Source of the DNA: Muribaculaceae bacterium
Lineage (GTDB): Bacteria; Bacteroidota; Bacteroidia; Bacteroidales; Muribaculaceae
NCBI GenBank assembly: GCA_016302215.1
Contig: JAEDNZ010000103.1
Coordinates: forward strand, 1-6,791
Direction of reading: 5' to 3'
Length of the DNA: 6,791 nucleotides
The stretch's first letter is position 1; each line of letters begins with the position of its first letter. Made by a program: the position numbers and the translations under genes. Positions 1-5,781 of the stretch are shown here, piece after piece. The notes below the pieces were generated by a model. It was given only the letters and a program-made list of their open reading frames with translations, made no database searches and had not been told where the DNA came from.

Positions 1-1
1 C

Positions 2-76
2 GAGGTGGAGGCGCTGATTGTAGTGGCGCAGCCGGGAGGCTACCGCGTGCTCACCACGGCTCACTTCCCTCGGTGA
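2..76 (+). CDS. 3' end of an unidentified plus-strand gene (24 codons)
   Basis: The frame beginning at base 2 is open to a TGA at 74-76. Its last residues include the peptide QPGGYRVLTTAHFP, a protein-like mix with hydrophobic residues just before it (ALIVVA). Of the other two plus frames, one stops within about 16 bases. The other stays open but runs on through the non-coding gap into hflX antisense with low-complexity Gly/Ala/Pro-rich content. The gene would converge on hflX, with 42 bases between the two stop codons. The family cannot be recognised from this short tail. A C-terminal strand pattern of this sort occurs in many small alpha/beta proteins, so no function is assigned. Confidence 0.5.
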   Translation, partial: EVEALIVVAQPGGYRVLTTAHFPR

Positions 77-79
77 CGA

Positions 80-113
80 GCGGCGATGCCGCCCCTACCC
101 CGGACACGGGGGC
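80..113. terminator. paired GC-rich hairpins between convergent stops (weak terminator candidate)
   Basis: The 42-base gap between two convergent genes holds two perfect small hairpins. One is GCGGC-GAT-GCCGC at 80-92 and the other is CCCCG-GACA-CGGGG at 98-111. A palindromic GGCCGGCC follows at 111-118. A hairpin shared by convergent genes is a common arrangement for a bidirectional terminator. No T-run follows on either strand, so intrinsic termination is unproven. Confidence 0.3.
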
Positions 114-118
114 CGGCC

Positions 119-1354
119 TCATTGCTCGGGGTCCATCTCTACGGTGTCCTCGTAGTGCTGATATAGGAAGTCGTTGTAGGGGAAGCGTGTGAGGTGTATC
201 TCACGCGCCTTGTCATACACTATCTTGCGCAGTTCGTCAATGTTGGTACCATTGCGTGCCGAGATAAACACGCAGTTGTCCTGCATTCGTGCCATCCACG
301 TCTCGCGCAAGTCGTCGAGCGAGAGGTTCTCGCGCGTGGCCGGGGTCAGGTCGTCGGCATCTTTGGGGGTGTAGCTAAAGGCATCGATCTTGTTGAATAC
401 GAGTATCACGGGCTTCTCGGCGCCGCCGCAGATGTCCTGTATGGTCTTCTCCACCACGGCTATCTGGTCCTCAAAGGTAGGATGCGAGATATCCACCACA
501 TGCACCAGCAAGTCAGCCTCGCGCACCTCATCAAGGGTGGATTTAAACGACTCCACCAGGTTGGTGGGCAGCTTGCGTATAAAGCCCACGGTGTCTGACA
601 GCAAGAACGGCAGGTTGTCAATAGTGACCTTTCGCACCGTGGTGTCAAGCGTGGCAAACAGCTTGTTTTCGGCAAATACATCGCTCTTGGCCAGCACATT
701 CATGAGCGTAGATTTGCCCACATTGGTGTAGCCCACGAGCGCCACACGCGTGAGCTTGCCTCGGTTTTTTCGCTGTATGGATTTCTGTCGGTCAATAGAG
801 CGCAGCTCCTCCTTGAGCCGCGATATCTTATCCAAGATGATGCGGCGGTCAGTCTCTATCTGTGTCTCGCCCGGGCCGCGCATACCGATGCCGCCGCGCT
901 GGCGCTCGAGGTGAGTCCACATACGCGTCAGGCGCGGCAACAGATACTGATACTGCGCCAGCTCCACCTGGGTCTTGGCGTGAGCCGTCTGCGCCCGCCG
1001 CGCGAATATGTCGAGAATGAGCGCGGTGCGGTCAAGGATTTTCACCTTCAGCTCTTTCTCCAGGTTTGACACCTGCTTGGAGGTGAGGTCATCATCAAAG
1101 ATGACCATACCTATCTCATTGTCCTCGACAAAGGCACGTATCTCTTCGAGCTTGCCCTTACCAACGAAAGAGCGCGGGTTGGGGTAATCCACGCGCTGAA
1201 AAAAGGTCTTCACGGTGACAGCGCCGGCGGTGTCGGCTAAGAAAGCCAACTCGTCAATATACTCGCGTGCACGCGTCTCGTCCTGCTGCGGCGTAATAAG
1301 CCCCACGAGCACTGCGCGCTCTGAGGACTCTTGGCTGATTATCATTTCTCTCAT
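119..1354 (-). CDS. hflX: GTPase HflX
   Basis: This is a 411-aa ribosome-associated GTPase of the Obg-HflX superfamily. In other bacteria HflX binds the 50S subunit and splits stalled or stress-inactivated 70S ribosomes. The N-terminal HflX domain carries the glycine-rich segment SFVGKGKLEEI (residues 62-72), followed by the linker signature RGGIGMRGPGETQIETDRR (153-171). The G domain has G1 GYTNVGKST (208-216), G3 DTVGF (254-258), G4 NKID (321-324) and G5 SA (365-366). About 30 acidic, flexible residues sit between G4 and G5, and the protein ends in an acidic tail. An in-frame GTG at 1396 would add 14 residues, but it lies upstream of the -7 box at 1363-1370. The start is therefore ATG 1354, or possibly ATG 1345 three codons later. 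The gene stands alone, with its own promoter in the 83-base gap after the phosphoethanolamine transferase gene. Confidence 0.95.
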   Translation of the reverse strand: MREMIISQESSERAVLVGLITPQQDETRAREYIDELAFLADTAGAVTVKTFFQRVDYPNPRSFVGKGKLEEIRAFVEDNEIGMVIFDDDLTSKQVSNLEKELKVKILDRTALILDIFARRAQTAHAKTQVELAQYQYLLPRLTRMWTHLERQRGGIGMRGPGETQIETDRRIILDKISRLKEELRSIDRQKSIQRKNRGKLTRVALVGYTNVGKSTLMNVLAKSDVFAENKLFATLDTTVRKVTIDNLPFLLSDTVGFIRKLPTNLVESFKSTLDEVREADLLVHVVDISHPTFEDQIAVVEKTIQDICGGAEKPVILVFNKIDAFSYTPKDADDLTPATRENLSLDDLRETWMARMQDNCVFISARNGTNIDELRKIVYDKAREIHLTRFPYNDFLYQHYEDTVEMDPEQ

Positions 1355-1362
1355 ATCGACCG

Positions 1363-1370
1363 CAAAGTTA
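1363..1370 (-). promoter_or_regulatory. Bacteroidales -7 box for hflX
   Basis: The minus strand reads TAACTTTG, a full match to the Bacteroides -7 consensus TAnnTTTG. It ends 8 bases before the ATG at 1354. No TTTG lies at the expected 19-21 base spacing upstream; the nearest, at 1385-1388, is only 14 bases away. Transcription would begin within a few bases of the ATG, giving little or no leader. Confidence 0.6.
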
Positions 1371-1389
1371 CAACAAAGTAATGACAAAT

Positions 1390-1402
1390 GCGCCACCGGC
1401 GC
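1390..1402 (-). terminator. hairpin after the phosphoethanolamine transferase gene (weak terminator candidate)
   Basis: A perfect 5-bp GC stem with a three-base loop (GCGCC-ACC-GGCGC on the plus strand) begins 35 bases past the stop of the phosphoethanolamine transferase gene. It lies just before the hflX promoter. On the minus strand it is followed by a T-rich but broken stretch (ATTTGTCATT), so termination is plausible and weak. Confidence 0.3.
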
Positions 1403-1427
1403 CGCTAAATTTCATCGCGCTCGGTGC

Positions 1428-1447
1428 TCATTGTATGTCATTGTATG
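1428..1447. repeat. perfect tandem 10-bp repeat across a stop codon
   Basis: The unit TCATTGTATG occurs twice head to tail at 1428-1437 and 1438-1447. The second copy contains the last codon or two and the TGA stop of the phosphoethanolamine transferase gene; the first copy lies directly after the stop. It looks like a small tandem duplication that left the protein unchanged, because the first stop is retained. Confidence 0.85.
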
Positions 1448-3162
1448 GCTATGCCGTGCGCTTTGAAGGTGTCAAAATCGCTCTGCCGCAAACCACTGCG
1501 CCGCAGTGGCACTCGCTCATTGTAGTCATTGAGATAGTAACGTCCGGCAAAGGTGTAGCTGCTGTCAGTGAGCGCTAACGACGGGCATGCCCTCGGCGAT
1601 GTGATACCCGCTATTGACAGCATGGTCTCAAACAGGCTCTCGCTGGTGGCCACATCGCAGTCGCGGTGAGCCACGGCGGCGGCATAGTGCGAGGGGTAGC
1701 CGGCGCGGTATGCCGGCGACATCCATATCAGCATCGGCACATGTATCTGATAGTATGTAGGCGTTGGCGACGAATGGAGAAAGCGCTCACGCTCGTCGTC
1801 AAAGATATCCTCTCCGTGGTCCGACACATAGACCATCGCCGCCGGGCAGTCAAGGGCGCTCAGATGCTCCACGATGTCGGCGAGCATGGCGTCGATTGAC
1901 ACTATGGTGTTGTCGTAAGCGTTGATGAGCTTGTCGCGGTTGCGCAGCTCGGCGGCATCGGTGCGGTCGGGCGTAAACTTGGCATACTTGTCGCGATAGC
2001 GCTCGCTGTACTTAAAGTGGCTGCCATAGGTGTGCAGCACCACGAGGATCTTGCCCGTAGAGTGCCGCTTTATGAAGCTGTAAGCCCGGGGCAGCAGCTC
2101 ATCGTCATAGTGTATCTGACCGTCATCGCAGAGGAAGATAGTAGTGTCAGCCTGCCAGCTGAAGTGGTCTATGAACGAACGGTTGTGCTGCTGGTTTGAC
2201 AAAAATGCGGTGTTATAGCCCACCTTGCCGAATATGTCGGTGATGCAGCGTGTGGTATATATCGAGTCGGCAAAAGTGGCGGCAGACACCGGCGAGAGCA
2301 GCAGCGGCACCGCCTTGTGGGTGGTGTTGCTCTCGGATACGGCTTTTTTATAGAACACCAATCCCTCCACCTGCGACAGCCGCGGATTGGTGGGGCGCTC
2401 ATAGCCCCCGAGCTGCCAGTTGTCAGCGCGCGACGTCTCGCCCACAACAAGCACATACACCTCGGGCAGGCTGTCGGGGCGCGTGGCCGTGGCGCGGTAG
2501 TCAAAATTAGCTGACGTCTGCGGATAATCGGCGGTGGCGATAGCGCGGTGTATGGCCTTAAACATATTGCACACCACATTGAGGGGGAAGACCTCACGCG
2601 CCGGGTCGTAGCGCGGCACCACCACCGCCGCTACCATCATCATCACGCCGCCTATCACGATGGCGCTGCCCGCCGTGTAGCGCGCCACACGTATGGCTCG
2701 CGCGCTCGCGCGCTGCTTGCGCACCGTGAATATTATGCCGAACACTATCGGCGGGATATATATCAGGCACACCGTGGCGATGGCGGTGACGAGGTTGGCG
2801 AGCAGCTCGGTGGCCTCGCTGACGCTCGTGGTGAAGACATTGAGAAACATATCTATGGCTATGATTGACTCGCCATAGAGAAACAGCAGCACTATCTGAA
2901 ATGCCGCATATATCATCAGAGGCAGGCACCACAGCACTGACCGCCCCACCTTGACTGACGATGCCGACAGCAGCAAAAACACGCCGTAGGGCAAGACGAT
3001 GTCAATGGTCTTTGACAGCCAATGTGTCGGCTCGGTAAACGCCAATGCCACATTTGCCACCAACAGCAGCAGCGGAAAAATCCACAACAGCACATCGGGG
3101 TGCATGGCCTTGCGCACCCATCGGGTGATGTCGTCGTTGACGCTATGGCGTGTATCTTTCAT
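1438..3162 (-). CDS. phosphoethanolamine transferase, EptA/sulfatase superfamily
   Basis: This is a 574-aa inner-membrane enzyme predicted to move phosphoethanolamine from phosphatidylethanolamine onto lipid A or another envelope glycan. Five hydrophobic helices come first (about residues 23-43, 53-70, 76-97, 120-147 and 163-183), then the short PLNV linker (193-196). The periplasmic alkaline-phosphatase-like domain follows. Its active site is intact: VGETSRAD (240-247, metal ligand E242), the nucleophile T281 in SNTTHKAVP, HTYGSH (377-382), NAYDNT (414-419), SDHGED (447-452, ligands D448 and H449) and H463. From memory, these positions nearly match the ligands E240, T280, D452 and H453 of Neisseria EptA. 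The start at 3162 follows AAGGGAGA. ATG 3195 is an alternative that would overlap the upstream gene, and a TTG at 3234 is unlikely. The gene is probably cotranscribed with the outer-membrane barrel gene 19 bases upstream. Its exact acceptor (lipid A, core or other glycan) cannot be read from sequence. Confidence 0.9.
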   Translation of the reverse strand: MKDTRHSVNDDITRWVRKAMHPDVLLWIFPLLLLVANVALAFTEPTHWLSKTIDIVLPYGVFLLLSASSVKVGRSVLWCLPLMIYAAFQIVLLFLYGESIIAIDMFLNVFTTSVSEATELLANLVTAIATVCLIYIPPIVFGIIFTVRKQRASARAIRVARYTAGSAIVIGGVMMMVAAVVVPRYDPAREVFPLNVVCNMFKAIHRAIATADYPQTSANFDYRATATRPDSLPEVYVLVVGETSRADNWQLGGYERPTNPRLSQVEGLVFYKKAVSESNTTHKAVPLLLSPVSAATFADSIYTTRCITDIFGKVGYNTAFLSNQQHNRSFIDHFSWQADTTIFLCDDGQIHYDDELLPRAYSFIKRHSTGKILVVLHTYGSHFKYSERYRDKYAKFTPDRTDAAELRNRDKLINAYDNTIVSIDAMLADIVEHLSALDCPAAMVYVSDHGEDIFDDERERFLHSSPTPTYYQIHVPMLIWMSPAYRAGYPSHYAAAVAHRDCDVATSESLFETMLSIAGITSPRACPSLALTDSSYTFAGRYYLNDYNERVPLRRSGLRQSDFDTFKAHGIAIQ

Positions 3163-3172
3163 AGGTGGCAGG

Positions 3173-3180
3173 TCTCCCTT
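3173..3180 (-). promoter_or_regulatory. possible ribosome binding site for the phosphoethanolamine transferase gene
   Basis: The minus strand reads AAGGGAGA 10 bases before the ATG at 3162. It is the clearest purine-rich Shine-Dalgarno-like match before any complete gene here and favours 3162 over ATG 3195, which has none. This phylum relies little on such sites, so the support is moderate. Confidence 0.4.
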
Positions 3181-3181
3181 G

Positions 3182-4405
3182 TCAGAATGCTTCATTGATG
3201 TTAAAGATGAAGTTGCGCTCGCCGTTACGGCCAAAGCCCACGTCGAGGCGTATGTTCACATTGTGCTTGAACTCCCATCGGTAGCCCAAGCCATAGTTGG
3301 GCAGGAGGTGGCCGAAGTCTATGTTGGAGAACTTGTCAAAAATGACACCCATACCGCCCCACACCACAAGGCCGGAGCGTCGCCACACCCTCTGGCGCAG
3401 CTCCACACACACATCTACCTCGTTGCGGTCGCGGTAGCGCCCGTCAAAATAGCCGCGCATAAAATGGCTGCCGCCCACCGTTGACATCATATTGAAGGGC
3501 ACCAATCCCGTGGTCAGACGTGTATGGCCTCCTACGGCCATGGTGCAGTCGCGCCATACGCCGAAGTAGCCGGCCGCCGTCATCTCTGTCACTGTCATAC
3601 CCTCGGCGTTGCCGATAAATTTGGGCATATACCTGAAGTCCAATCGCACATACGCGCCGCGCTTGGGCGCCGTGAGATTGTCGCGCGTGTCCAACTGCAA
3701 GCTCACGCCCGGGCCCCATCTCACCACATTATCTTCGAGATAGGGATACAAATCGGGGCGGTTCACATCGCGGCTCATGTAGTAGTCAAACGACACCATC
3801 GGGCCCACAAACATACTGCGGCCGAGCCTGAAGATATAGGCGGCATTGGCCTCAAGCGTCATATAGTGATACTTGGTCTCGTTGTCGTCATTGCTGCACG
3901 CATCATATCCTATGCCCCAATACTTATCTTGCAAGTATCTGAAGCCCAGCTCATAGATTAGTCGCGACTTGTCATCTTTGAAGATATGATAGCCCTCGGC
4001 CTTGAGCATGAAGTGAGCCTTTGTGGTGGCATCGGCGGCAAACGACACTATCGAGCGCGGCGTCACCGTATCGGTCATATCCGGGCGATAATGCAGCGAG
4101 GCCACAGCCCCCAAGCCGAAGCCGGTGTCATTGGAGTAGTGAGGCCCACCGATAAAGCTGATGTCAAAGCGCTTGCTTTCATCTACATCGTTTGACTTGT
4201 CAAAATAGTCAATAAACTTGCCGAAAAAGCCTTTGCGCTCCTTGGGCTGCGCCGCTACGCTGTCGCACGTCAGCGTGTCAACGGCTACCGATGCCGCGCC
4301 TTCAGGCGCCACGATAGCAGCGGCGGCATTGTCTTGTGCCCGCACACCGGCTGGCACCGCTATTATGATAGCAAATGTAATGATTAGAGTCTTAATGCAG
4401 TTCAT
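3182..4405 (-). CDS. BamA/TamA family (surface antigen D15-like) outer-membrane beta-barrel protein
   Basis: This is a 407-aa precursor. Residues 1-23 form a signal peptide (MNCIKTL, a hydrophobic core, then a cut near VRA-QDN). A low-complexity Ala-rich spacer reaches about residue 55, followed by FFGKFIDYFDK (60-70). From about residue 80 alternating beta-strands run to the C-terminal phenylalanine, as expected for a barrel recognised by the BAM machinery. The motif MRGYFDGRYRDRN (316-328) matches the conserved L6-loop RGF/RGY signature of the Omp85 surface-antigen domain (Bac_surface_Ag). No POTRA domains fit in the short N-terminus, so it is not BamA itself. It resembles the stand-alone barrels found in Bacteroidota, whose role is not settled. 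A TTG at 4414 would extend it by three residues but lies inside the -7 box, so ATG 4405 is chosen. The phosphoethanolamine transferase gene follows 19 bases downstream. Confidence 0.85.
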   Translation of the reverse strand: MNCIKTLIITFAIIIAVPAGVRAQDNAAAAIVAPEGAASVAVDTLTCDSVAAQPKERKGFFGKFIDYFDKSNDVDESKRFDISFIGGPHYSNDTGFGLGAVASLHYRPDMTDTVTPRSIVSFAADATTKAHFMLKAEGYHIFKDDKSRLIYELGFRYLQDKYWGIGYDACSNDDNETKYHYMTLEANAAYIFRLGRSMFVGPMVSFDYYMSRDVNRPDLYPYLEDNVVRWGPGVSLQLDTRDNLTAPKRGAYVRLDFRYMPKFIGNAEGMTVTEMTAAGYFGVWRDCTMAVGGHTRLTTGLVPFNMMSTVGGSHFMRGYFDGRYRDRNEVDVCVELRQRVWRRSGLVVWGGMGVIFDKFSNIDFGHLLPNYGLGYRWEFKHNVNIRLDVGFGRNGERNFIFNINEAF

Positions 4406-4411
4406 AAGCTG

Positions 4412-4443
4412 CAAATTTAGTCATTTTAGCGTTATTATGCAAC
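4412..4443 (-). promoter_or_regulatory. promoter for the outer-membrane barrel and phosphoethanolamine transferase operon
   Basis: The minus strand carries a perfect -7 box TAAATTTG (4412-4419). Exactly 20 bases further upstream is GTTG (4440-4443), three of four bases of the TTTG -33 consensus. Only six bases separate the -7 box from the ATG at 4405, so the transcript would start at or a few bases before the start codon. Confidence 0.7.
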
Positions 4444-4554
4444 ACACACGCCGCATTTTAGCCTATTTTTCGCTTTCAGCGCTCTCGATGCCGCTGTTAT
4501 TCTCCCTTTTGGCGAATATATATACCATTATAGCATAGCCGCCTGACACACACC

Positions 4555-4594
4555 AAGCGCGCCCGGGCACATCGTATGCCTCCCGGGCGCGCTT
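4555..4594 (-). terminator. strong GC hairpin after the porin-family gene
   Basis: A perfect 13-bp inverted repeat pairs AAGCGCGCCCGGG (4555-4567) with CCCGGGCGCGCTT (4582-4594) around a 14-base loop. It starts 25 bases past the stop of the small barrel gene and about 135 bases before the next promoter on that strand. This is the expected place and strength for a terminator. The only T residues after the stem are the two that end it, so it is less than a textbook intrinsic terminator and may instead stabilise the 3' end. Confidence 0.65.
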
Positions 4595-4619
4595 ATATCA
4601 TCGTGGCCTCAGCGGCGCA

Positions 4620-5258
4620 TCACAGCACCTTAAAGAGCCATGCTGCGGTGACGGTCCAGTAGTTGTTTTTACCATCAATGCCGGCGGCATCTTGCACCAG
4701 ACCGGTGTACTTCACGGCCTTGGTGATGCCGAGGCCATAGCTGGCGCCTATCTGCAGATGCTGGAACAGCTGCACACCTACACCGAAGTTCCATGCCACA
4801 TCGCATTTCTTCTTTTCAAGCACCGCTGCTGCATCTTGCTTTGATGCCAGGAAGGCGATGCTGGGACCGGTGAAGATATACGGAGCCAAAATCTTGCTCA
4901 AGCCCGGCAGACCGATTTTATACTTAAAGTTGATAGGTATCTCGATATAGTCGCCCTTGTAGGTGGTCACATCTACTGATGCGGGAGCGCCGTCAAGCTT
5001 CAACGTGGAGGCGCTTGAGCGGTGTACATACATCGCCGAGATATCAAAGCCCAGGCCTACCACCGGCAGCGACACCTCGGCTTGCAGACCGGCGGTGAAG
5101 CCCGCACGATTGTCGGGCGAGAACGTGTTTTTGTCAAAGCTCAGGCGGTTGATTTCAGTACCGATGCGCGGACCTATTGACAAAATCTGCGCCTGCGAGG
5201 CTGTGGCCGTTGCCATGATGGCGATGGCGGCGATTGCTAATGTCTTGATTGCTTTCAT
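4620..5258 (-). CDS. porin-family outer-membrane beta-barrel protein (PorT/OmpX-like)
   Basis: This is a 212-aa precursor with a clear signal peptide (residues 1-24: Lys at 2 and 5, an Ala/Ile-rich core, and a SQAQ cleavage region). The mature part of about 190 residues is made of amphipathic strands. Examples are IGPRIGTEINRLSF near the N-terminus, YIEIPINFKYKI in the middle, GPSIAFLASK, and the late pair FGVGVQLFQHLQIGASYGLG. That pattern fits the eight-strand barrel family PF13568 (outer membrane protein beta-barrel), which is common in Bacteroidota and mostly of unknown function. It ends WLFKVL rather than in an aromatic residue. It is monocistronic: its own consensus promoter lies upstream and a hairpin downstream. 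The A-rich leader just before the ATG replaces a Shine-Dalgarno site, as is typical of the phylum. The passenger or substrate is unknown. Confidence 0.85.
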   Translation of the reverse strand: MKAIKTLAIAAIAIMATATASQAQILSIGPRIGTEINRLSFDKNTFSPDNRAGFTAGLQAEVSLPVVGLGFDISAMYVHRSSASTLKLDGAPASVDVTTYKGDYIEIPINFKYKIGLPGLSKILAPYIFTGPSIAFLASKQDAAAVLEKKKCDVAWNFGVGVQLFQHLQIGASYGLGITKAVKYTGLVQDAAGIDGKNNYWTVTAAWLFKVL

Positions 5259-5330
5259 TTGTATCTATTTTTATGTTTTACCTTATGTTGCCGGCAGCGG
5301 CGCGGCGCCGTCGGTTGCCTTTTTCTACGG

Positions 5331-5362
5331 CAAAGTTAATATTTTTGTCGCATCAAGCCAAA
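5331..5362 (-). promoter_or_regulatory. consensus promoter of the porin-family gene
   Basis: The minus strand shows TTTG (5359-5362), 20 bases, then TAACTTTG (5331-5338): perfect matches to both Bacteroides -33 and -7 elements at ideal spacing. Transcription should start near 5326 and give a leader of about 65 bases. The leader includes a GC-rich segment with the palindrome CGGCGCCG (5303-5310), followed by an A-rich stretch up to the ATG. Confidence 0.8.
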
Positions 5363-5379
5363 TTTTGCGATATTTTTAC

Positions 5380-5387
5380 TAATTTTG
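5380..5387 (+). promoter_or_regulatory. -7 box for the Fe-S assembly gene
   Basis: TAATTTTG is a full TAnnTTTG match ending four bases before the ATG at 5392. No TTTG lies 19-21 bases upstream. The position where a -33 element should be (about 5356-5359) abuts the opposing -33 of the porin-family promoter. The implied transcript has essentially no leader. Confidence 0.6.
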
Positions 5388-5391
5388 CGTT

Positions 5392-5712
5392 ATGACTGAC
5401 TCACAACGCACCGCCATTGAAGACCGCGTAGTGGAGCTGCTGCGCACCGTCTTCGACCCCGAAATACCCGTAGATATCTACAGCCTCGGCCTCGTGTATA
5501 AAATCGACCTCGCCGATGATGGAGCGCTTTCCGTGGATATGACGCTCACAGCCCCCAACTGCCCCGCCGCCGACTTCATCGTCGAAGACGTCAGGCTGAA
5601 GCTCGAAAGCATCGAGGGCGTGACTTCAGTGGTCGTAAACATCGTCTTCGAGCCCGAATGGACTCAAGACATGATGAGCGAGGAGGCTAAGCTCGAACTC
5701 GGCTTCCTCTGA
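5392..5712 (+). CDS. MIP18/DUF59 family Fe-S cluster assembly protein (SUF-associated, YitW-like)
   Basis: This small cytoplasmic protein of 106 aa is nearly all one FeS_assembly_P (PF01883) domain. Signature segments are FDPEIPVDIYSLGLVY (21-36), TLTAPNCPAADFI with the conserved cysteine C57 (51-63), and the C-terminal FEPEWTQDMMSEEAKLELGF block (86-105). Members of the family help mature or deliver Fe-S clusters. In several bacteria they are encoded in or near suf operons, and the eukaryotic relative CIAO2/MIP18 serves the cytosolic pathway. No suf genes are in this window. The gene is divergent from the porin-family gene and 69 bases upstream of lpxH, with which it may be cotranscribed. 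The length is normal for the family and no residues are missing. A related annotation, PaaD-like, is possible, but the stand-alone length and ending favour the SUF-type group. Confidence 0.9.
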   Translation: MTDSQRTAIEDRVVELLRTVFDPEIPVDIYSLGLVYKIDLADDGALSVDMTLTAPNCPAADFIVEDVRLKLESIEGVTSVVVNIVFEPEWTQDMMSEEAKLELGFL

Positions 5713-5732
5713 CGCTCCGGATATCACACATA

Positions 5733-5754
5733 TTTATATATAGTTTATATATAG
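5733..5754. repeat. perfect tandem 11-bp AT repeat
   Basis: TTTATATATAG occurs twice head to tail at 5733-5743 and 5744-5754. It lies in the 69-base gap between the Fe-S gene and lpxH. One helical turn separates the copies. It may be a slippage-derived repeat or an easily melted promoter region. No clean TAnnTTTG box lies between it and the lpxH ATG; the nearest is the imperfect TAGACTTTC at 5758-5766. Confidence 0.8.
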
Positions 5755-5781
5755 ACATAGACTTTCCCACCCCACGGCCCA

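Noticed and set aside
111..118. GGCCGGCC palindrome as a regulatory site
   Set aside because: It is an 8-bp palindrome in a GC-rich gap between convergent stops, with no promoter nearby to regulate. It is likely incidental or part of local hairpin structure.
1355..1396. GTG-initiated N-terminal extension of HflX
   Set aside because: It spans the -7 promoter box, and the added residues (including LLCC) do not resemble an HflX N-terminus.
2169..2597. 142-aa minus-strand frame overlapping the transferase gene
   Set aside because: This alternate frame runs through the catalytic domain of the phosphoethanolamine transferase. Its Arg/Pro/Cys-rich composition is typical of an out-of-frame reading of GC-rich codons.
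3163..3234. TTG- or ATG-initiated longer forms of the phosphoethanolamine transferase
   Set aside because: The added residues overlap the end of the upstream gene and have no ribosome site. ATG 3162 has AAGGGAGA upstream. ATG 3195 remains possible but is less favoured.
3524..3961. 145-aa plus-strand frame inside the large barrel gene
   Set aside because: It is antisense to a well-supported barrel gene, has a His/Ala/Val-rich shadow composition, and no domain.
4420..4554. Small gene or ncRNA in the gap between the two barrel genes
   Set aside because: The plus-strand frame over this stretch starts inside the barrel gene's coding sequence in antisense and has no domain. I see only the promoter at one end, the hairpin at the other and a trivial CGCT-TTC-AGCG stem between.
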